A DNA stretch of 64,000 bases from Phoronis australis (Eukaryota; Phoronida; Phoronidae), in NCBI GenBank assembly GCA_002633005.1, contig NMRA01000096.1, forward strand, positions 821,691 through 885,690, written 5' to 3'. Position 1 is the first letter of the stretch; the number at the start of each line of letters is the position of its first letter. The translations under genes and the position numbers were made by a program. Below the pieces are notes generated by a model. That model was not told where the DNA came from. It saw only the letters and a list, made by a program, of their open reading frames with translations, and did no database searches. Of this stretch, positions 57,640 to 64,000 are shown piece by piece.

Positions 57640-57970
57640 AGTTTAGTATGAAAGTTAACTTCAACTGAAGAGTTAACTTTACTCTCAAGCTGTGGATTTA
57701 AACCCGAAGTTAACACAACGTAAAACTTCGTTCCTGCCAGGGTCACCACAAGGGGTCACTGCTCACGATCACACGATCAAGCTACAATACTGCTTCAATA
57801 AATTCGCACTATACTTTTGTTGCATTCTATACAGGTTTTTATAGCAATGTTGACGCATCAACGTTTTCAAGAGTGCCAGTTAAATTTGGACCAGGATTGA
57901 AGTCAACAGTGTAAACTTTGGTGTTGTCAGAGCGTAACTGTCAGGTGGCGCTGTCAATAACAGCGCGTAT
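57640..57970 (+). repeat. GTTAACTTCG-type repeat R4 copy
   Basis: GTTGACGCATCAACGTTTTC, GAGTGCCAGTTAAATTTGGA, CCAGGATTGAAGTCAACAGT and AACTGTCAGGTGGCGCTGTC parallel the order of blocks at 46735-47060. Confidence 0.45.
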
Positions 57971-58326
57971 CAATACAGAAGTGCTTTCAATAGAAGTTAA
58001 GTTTCTGAACACACTTGGAGGATAAATGTGTCAAACTTAATAAAATTCGAGATCCACAATAGACTCAAATAAAACTATTATCTCTGAAACTGAATTAAGA
58101 CACATTTAAGATAATTTTCCAAGAGTGAAGTCAAGCCAAACCCATTTCTCAAACATAATTTCTCAAAATGAAGCTGGGGATGGACTAACAAAAAGAAATA
58201 GTATAGTTTTATTGCACAAAGAGAATTGTCATTTTTCCCCATATCTTGCAGGTTGACTACAGTACATTAAATAATCCAGAGTTTGTCCAAGTATGACAGC
58301 AACACAGTGTCACACTAAACCAGGTA

Positions 58327-58374
58327 TGAGCTAGTGATGAGCTAGTGATGAGCAACTGATGAGCTACTGATGAG
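58327..58374 (+). repeat. 12-bp tandem repeat
   Basis: GATGAGCTAGT-type unit about four times (GAGCTAGTGATG, GAGCTAGTGATG, AGCAACTGATG, GAGCTACTGATG). Confidence 0.8.
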
Positions 58375-58445
58375 ACACAAGTTTTTACTTCTCTTTAGAA
58401 TTATAACAAGACAAGGATCATCATTAATTACTAGAACAGTGACGT

Positions 58446-58479
58446 TCATAAAACATTCCCGTTCATAAAACATTCCCGC
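58446..58479 (+). repeat. 17-bp direct repeat
   Basis: GTTCATAAAACATTCCC twice, back to back. Confidence 0.9.
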
Positions 58480-58933
58480 TGACTCACTTAAACATAACAC
58501 ATCACTGCCACAGCATTCTTTCAGTAGAGACAATGCAGTATTGTCAACCCGGCTCAAACAAACCATTGTCTTGTCAACCGATCTGAGCCAATTTCAGAGT
58601 ACAGTTCATGTTTAATGAATCCAACATCACCCTTCATCAAGTCATTATGGTGAAATGATTTTATCATTATTTATTATACAGCAGAAATAACAATGGCTTT
58701 TTCCTAATCTGAAACCACCAGTGTTGTACTTGCTGATTATTCCTCTTTATAAAGAGGAGATGACAGAAGTACACTTTTTTAAGGGCAGGAACTGTGAAAT
58801 TGATGACTGTGCAGGTGATCAATTCTCGCAGTCCATTTCAAAATCCGGAAATTGATTATGCTGGAAATAATGTACTCTCGACAAGTATATCGATGAACCC
58901 TAAAATGCGGCCAGTTGTAAAGATATTTAAAGG

Positions 58934-59012
58934 AATTAATCAATAACGGCAATTGAAAGTCCCAAAAATATTTTCATTTTTGAAAATATTTTTGGAGAAA
59001 CTATTGATTAAT
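58934..59012. repeat. imperfect long hairpin
   Basis: CCAAAAATATTTTCA pairs perfectly with TGAAAATATTTTTGG across a 4-base loop. Beyond an asymmetric bulge, ATTAATCAATA pairs with TATTGATTAAT. Total about 79 bp; a MITE or small hairpin-RNA-like structure. Confidence 0.8.
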
Positions 59013-60439
59013 CTGAAATTAATGAAATAGTCACGGAGATTAAGAGTATCTATTATGTTGAAATTCGCTACATTTATTACACACAGACAGGTCTTCTTCT
59101 GTGCTCTTCTTTTATCTATCTCTTTCGCATTAGCATTGTTCATTGTCGTACACAGAGCGACAACTTCCACTTTACCCTAGTTATTAGATGCTCCACTTAA
59201 AGTGGGACAAGTCACACTTACTAGTGCAAGATTTTCCATGTTAAGTGTTTGTCTGTATGTGCACAGGACTATAGAACCTCATGTGTGTCCCCAAAATGGT
59301 TACCTTTTTGAAAGATAACTGATTAAAAAAATTTCTATGTTTGTACACTACAATACATGTACTGGCTTTCAGTTCAAAGCATTATGTAAATGCTATTTTC
59401 CAAGATAAGGTCAAATCATCATTTGCAAAAACAATACGAAAAAACTGCAACCCTCATGCTCCTGATGAAAAGTATTAATTTATTACAGGAAACGATCTAC
59501 AGTAAATTACACAGGGCACATTACTAAACAACTGTTGGTACTAAAATTACAAAGCAAACATGGGATGTGAAGAGATTAACACAGCCCCCATAGAGACAGG
59601 TGATGAAGTGGAATGGTTTATTTTGTTATCTTTTGCAGTTTTGAAACTGATGCAACAACTGACAAGTCACTAAACATGCGTATTACATCGGTGACCACAT
59701 GATAGACATGACTGTGAGAAAAAGCTGACTAGCATTCTCTGAAATCTTCCGCTGAAAAAATGAATCTTCCCTCAAGTTACGTAAATTACCTACACTCTGC
59801 ACTTCCGGAAACAGATAGAGTCGATGCAAATTGCGAAGTTACGTAGCTGAACCTTTCAGACCAGCTTTGGTAGTTAGCAGACACCGAAGTCATTGCTGAT
59901 TGATTTGTGTGCCAAGGCTGTCATAAGATGGCACTCAGAAAATCTTGCGCAGGGCATATTTTTTTCAAATAATTTGAAGTATCTTATACATAGTCGGATG
60001 ATGGATAAAATGAAATGTTTATACTGGTAGAAAGGTAACATTAGAAACAAACTACCACAACATGTGGTTATTAACACTGGTACCTGCCGATAACTCCAAT
60101 GATACCGAAATTAACCATTCATACCACAACGAAGCACGCATTAACAGTCAAGTTAAGCTGCACTGTTACCTTCGATCCACAACCAAAATTCACCCTTCAG
60201 TGCTCTCCACAACTCCTCGTGGTAATAAGTTAGGAATTTGCCACGGCAGTTTGGCACACCTGCATTGAACTTGAAAATTTCTTATGTTTGGTACTAGTAC
60301 AGTGCACTGATTCTCAGGCTTATTTACAAACCCATCAAAAAGTATGGACATGAACTTTTGAACATGTTCGTGAACTGTGTAAGTCCTACAGACTTTAAAT
60401 TTCTTCTATGGAGAATACCACGCAGAAGTCTTGTCCTGC

Positions 60440-60690
60440 GATACTCAGTAAAATGTCACCAATTTCGGATAAAAATGCTTACAAAAATTGCAAGCTCTAC
60501 ATTTTTCAATATATTCTGTTGTGAATGGCCACAATTTCTCAAAACATTGACTGATGGTAGCTGCGATTCAGAACATAGAAATGGAGAAGCATTTACTTGG
60601 TGAAACTTTCAAGGAGAAAATTAAGAAAATTAATAACATTTCACTTGTCTGCCATACTGTGTCCTAAATTTGTCAGATTTTAAAGTATTA
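60440..60690 (-). repeat. dispersed repeat R3 copy, minus orientation
   Basis: On the minus strand reads AATCTGACAAATTTAGGACA, CAGTATGGCAGACAAGTGAA and so on, the R3 order. A further partial minus copy is at 48240-48330. Confidence 0.5.
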
Positions 60691-61304
60691 ACGCGATTAA
60701 TCTAAATTGTACATTCTTTCCTTGCGTCATGAGACACATTAGGATAAAAATTCTCCAGTTCGGGCCGTATCTAAAATGTGAAGCACCCGAGTTCAAGATG
60801 AAATTTTCTTGATTCTGAAGACTGGGACATGGGGGATTTTGGCATACATATTTTGTGTGATAAGACACTGCATTTGGTATGGACAGTAAGAAAAAAGATT
60901 AGGCAGCTCATGAAATTGTGTTAAATAGCCGCGACACCTGGATTCCAATAAATGACAATGAGGTGAATGTTTGTTGTTGAAAGATGCCCTGCCACCAATA
61001 CTGCCCACTGGTACAAGCTCTGGCCTTGAGCAATGTATGGTAATTAACTCTTCATTGCCTAAACTGAAGAACATCAATCGAAACTATTGTCCCCACAGCA
61101 AGAAACAACATATTTTAACCAGTGGAAAATCCCAACAAGCCATTAGTATAATTTGCACCTTTGACAAAAATATTCCTGTCCACTAAATAAACAGCTAAGG
61201 TGTGAAGTGTTTAACATTAGACTGTAGCAACATTTATTGTGTCAATATTATGTTTCGCGGGAGTTGTATTTATGCAGTCATTTTATGCAACTGGTATATA
61301 ACTC

Positions 61305-61755
61305 AAGGTACCTAAACTACACGGTCAACGGACTAATAAACACAGGGCACGGACACATGAACACGACTCACAGACCTACAAACACCGTCCACTGACTCAC
61401 AAACACGGGAACAAACTCACAAAACACAGTCCACGCACCCAAATACACGAGACACGGACTCATATTCCCGAGGAAACACGGTTAACGGACCGCCAACCAC
61501 AGGTCACGAACAAAATGGAAATGTCAGCTGACCTAGGAAGCCGATGAGTCTGTGACCCGTGTTTGGCGGTCCATTAACCGTGTTTCCTCGTGAATATGAG
61601 TCCGTGTCCCGTGTCTTTGGGTGCGTGGATCGTGTTTTGTAAGTCCGTTCCTGTGTTTGTGAGTCAGTGGACGGTGTTTGCAGGTCCGTGAGTCATGTTC
61701 ACGCGTCCGTGCCCCGTGTTTTGGAGTCCATTGACCGCGTAGTTTAGGTACCTTG
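61305..61755. repeat. large foldback: ~205-bp imperfect inverted arms, ~35-bp loop
   Basis: The left arm starts CAAGGTACCTAAACTACACG and the right arm ends with its near complement (CGCGTAGTTTAGGTACCTTG). Inner ends also pair (GGACCGCCAACCACAGGTCA against the complement of TGACCCGTGTTTGGCGGTCC). The arms are made of CACGGACTCACAAACACG-like short repeats. The loop contains GTCAGCTGAC. The ORF on the minus strand (61533-61946) is a product of the repeat. Confidence 0.9.
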
Positions 61756-63325
61756 TAACTGAGCAGACCTGTAGGAGTAGAGATGGAAGTACTCTCAAAG
61801 ACAGTAATACACTGGGGAAATAGGATTCCTCTCCACAACTGAAAACACAAATGTGATGGAAGCGCGCAAATGCCAACAAAGCAGCTGAAAGCGCTCTCCA
61901 TAGTGCAGATGTACTTGGCGTAGCAATATCTTGAGTGCACATACACCCGCCATCTTGTCCAGCATACTTAAACAGTAATCCACAGCAGCAACAATGTTTA
62001 TTCAACCTGTTTTATATCAAAAGGGATTACACCGTATTTACATATTGATATCAATTTTTTAATTCCAAGCACTACCTAACTGTTTATACAAGCGTAAGTC
62101 CAAACGCGTTGGGGCCATTCAAGCATGTCCCAAGTGCGGGTAAACAGGTAGTCGCAAAAAACGTTAAAACATTTCCTGGAGAACACCGAAAAGCATAAAC
62201 ACCCATGCTCAACCAAATGCCACCCTTTAAAAACTCTCACGAAAAATGCCCCAGTAAATGATTCACAATGAAAGCTCAACAATATCAGCCAAAAACAATG
62301 GTCAAAACTGACCTCTCTGTTAACTTTTCAAAGGCTTGTTACATGGATTTGCATAATTATTATTTCTTGAACATTTGTCTGATAGAATTAAGTGCTACCC
62401 ATCTTTGGGACACAAATCGGTGAAAAGTTACTATTGCTAATCTATGGTTGAGAAGTAGCTAACATCAATGGAAACTACCTAAACACTTACAAACTTGATT
62501 GTTAGGTTAATGCCGACCACTGACTTCTCTATTAAAATTGTATTTTTTATCTTTCAAAGTCTTAAGACCTCTCCAAACACTCCCGATTTTTTTAGAATGC
62601 CTACCACTGACTTTTCTACTGAAATTCTATTTTTAAAGTTTCAAAGTCTTACGACCTAGAATACGATTCTGAACTCAAGTTTTGGACCACAATCTACATA
62701 CTGCACACTCTAATCACGCACTATTTCAATTTTGGTTTGAAAAATCCTGTCAAAACACTCTGGTTAGTGGTACATGAGAGTTGTATACAGAAATCAGTGA
62801 GTGTAGAGGGCTTTAACCTAAACCAACCTAGTAACATGTAACAGCCAGCCAATAAAAATACCACACAGAGAACATATCAAATTTTATGAGGTGCTTATTG
62901 CTATATAAACACACCGCATAAATCTGCTGAATCATACCATATTTCAAGTCACCTAATACAACAGTGCATGAAACACGTTCAACCTTTAACTGTACATGAA
63001 CCTACGATGAAAAAATCATGTAAATGAGAAAAGTCCAGGCTAGCAGTTGTTGACCTTTAGTGTCACTCCTCAATGAACAAGTAACTAAGAGATTTATCAA
63101 TAATGTCTTGATCACAGTTCATCACCTCTAGAAATAATAACCATCCGTGAGCAACGGGAGACCTATCAGCCACTTTCTAATATCATTCACAGTTCACCTT
63201 GTGACAGGCGAGTAATTATGAGAACATGAATAGTCCTCAAGTTCTGTTGGAAGGCATTCTGTAGACGCAAGACATTAACCATGCGCTTGGGTTGAGAAAT
63301 CCTTGCATATAGAACCGAAACAGTT
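61756..63325. other. non-coding stretch
   Basis: No gene supported. A short duplicated block lies near 62500-62650 (GCC.ACCACTGACTT.TCTA, CAAAGTCTTA.GACCT). Confidence 0.45.
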
Positions 63326-63326
63326 A

Positions 63327-63428
63327 ATTCTATCCCACAATTCATGAATTGTATCCCATAATTCATGAATTCTATCCCATAATTCATGAATTCTATCCCA
63401 TAATTCATGAATTCTATCCCATAATTCA
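63327..63428 (+). repeat. 21-bp tandem repeat, five units
   Basis: TTCTATCCCATAATTCATGA A, five units with the first slightly diverged. Each boundary contains the palindrome AATTCATGAATT. Because 21 is divisible by 3, it creates false ORFs on both strands (YPIIHEF / MNYGIEF). Confidence 0.9.
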
Positions 63429-63714
63429 ACATTCCCACTTTGCTGACTACCGCATAATTTTAGTGGCTGCCATTTTGCTAGATTACGCTACCAAGGTCAG
63501 GAGCCTACAAGCGAAACACTCGGCTTTCAGTTGCATGACTTTACCGGTTCTAGCATGATCTTGCATTTTGACGAGATTCAACAGAACACATCCCTGGTAA
63601 ATGTTAAATCCTTCGATTTCAAACTAATGACCTATCACCTGAATGCAATGTGGTGGGAAACAGCAGCAAAAGTTCACGTATGAAATGAACACCCCGAAAA
63701 AATTGATTAAACTA

Positions 63715-63930
63715 CGATAAAATGTCGCCAATTTATGACACAATATGGCCAATAGCTAAAATTGTATTTTCTCATTTTCTTCATATAAATAATAGTACAA
63801 AATTAATGCTTTACTATGTTCAAGTTTTGTACGATATTAACCAACGAGCAAAATTTTGCGAACTTCTCGGCACTCACAACAGCATAAGATGATCTTGATA
63901 AAAGGTTTAATTTTGGCAATTATTTTTGTT
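63715..63930 (+). repeat. dispersed repeat R3 copy
   Basis: GATAAAATGTCGCCAATTTA, GACACAATATGGCC, CTATGTTCAAGTTTTGTACG, TTAATTTTGGCAATTATTTT. Same order as the other R3 copies. Confidence 0.6.
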
Positions 63931-64000
63931 CAAAATTGATTAGATTTTGCCATACTTCATCAAACTGTGAAAATTAGTATTCAGCATATCTACAAAACAT

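Noticed and set aside
57326-57646. 106-codon plus-strand ORF
   Set aside because: Basic peptide without recognisable domain, no splice or promoter context.
61533-61946. 137-codon minus-strand ORF with THKHRNGLTKHD-like peptide
   Set aside because: Lies within the large foldback; the pattern comes from its internal short repeats.

Overview
This window is nuclear DNA from a multicellular animal, most likely a marine invertebrate bilaterian; the sequence does not fix the phylum. The evidence is an AT-rich, repeat-laden background, one gene split into many short exons with canonical GT..AG introns, a tRNA-like relic with Pol III A/B boxes, and a protein with close vertebrate relatives. It is a draft assembly, with gaps at 1119, 18458-18879, 22197 and 41969-41999. 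Most long ORFs here are chance or repeat-derived.

One protein-coding gene is convincingly present. It is a minus-strand SIPA1L-family (signal-induced proliferation-associated 1-like, SPAR/SPA-1-like) RapGAP with a PDZ domain. I traced twenty coding exons from the ATG at 39908 down to 8837, and intron phases agree at every junction. They give about 1373 codons: an N-terminal SIPA1L region, a Rap-GAP domain with the HIGND Asn-thumb motif, a PDZ domain, and a Ser-rich tail containing the conserved RTLSEESI block. The last exons, expected to encode the C-terminal coiled coil, were not found and probably lie left of position 1. The first coding exon begins at a splice acceptor (40056) and carries four short upstream ORFs, so at least one non-coding 5' exon and the promoter lie further right and could not be located.

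Layout: 1-8836, presumed last visible intron, with two copies of an unusual repeat element; 8837-14456, exons 20-15; 14457-21191, long intron with an 18-bp minisatellite and dispersed repeats; 20215-24138, a ~1.95-kb segment present twice in tandem across a single N, including exon 14; 24169-33688, exons 13-2 (RapGAP and PDZ), with a decayed copy of exon 6 at 30236-30293; 33689-38404, intron 1; 38405-40056, first coding exon; 40057-64000, upstream or 5'-UTR-intron DNA with foldbacks, perfect palindromes, a tRNA-like relic and several repeat families but no gene I can support.

The most striking structure is a repeat family (about 470-1925, 2545-4290 and 50134-50870). It has a shared head and tail, and its body is made of ~145-bp subunits, each carrying a match or near match to the CTCF core motif (CCACTAGGGGGCAC / CCACTAGGTGGCGC). 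In the second copy eleven such motifs follow one another at 137-153 bp, close to nucleosome core length.
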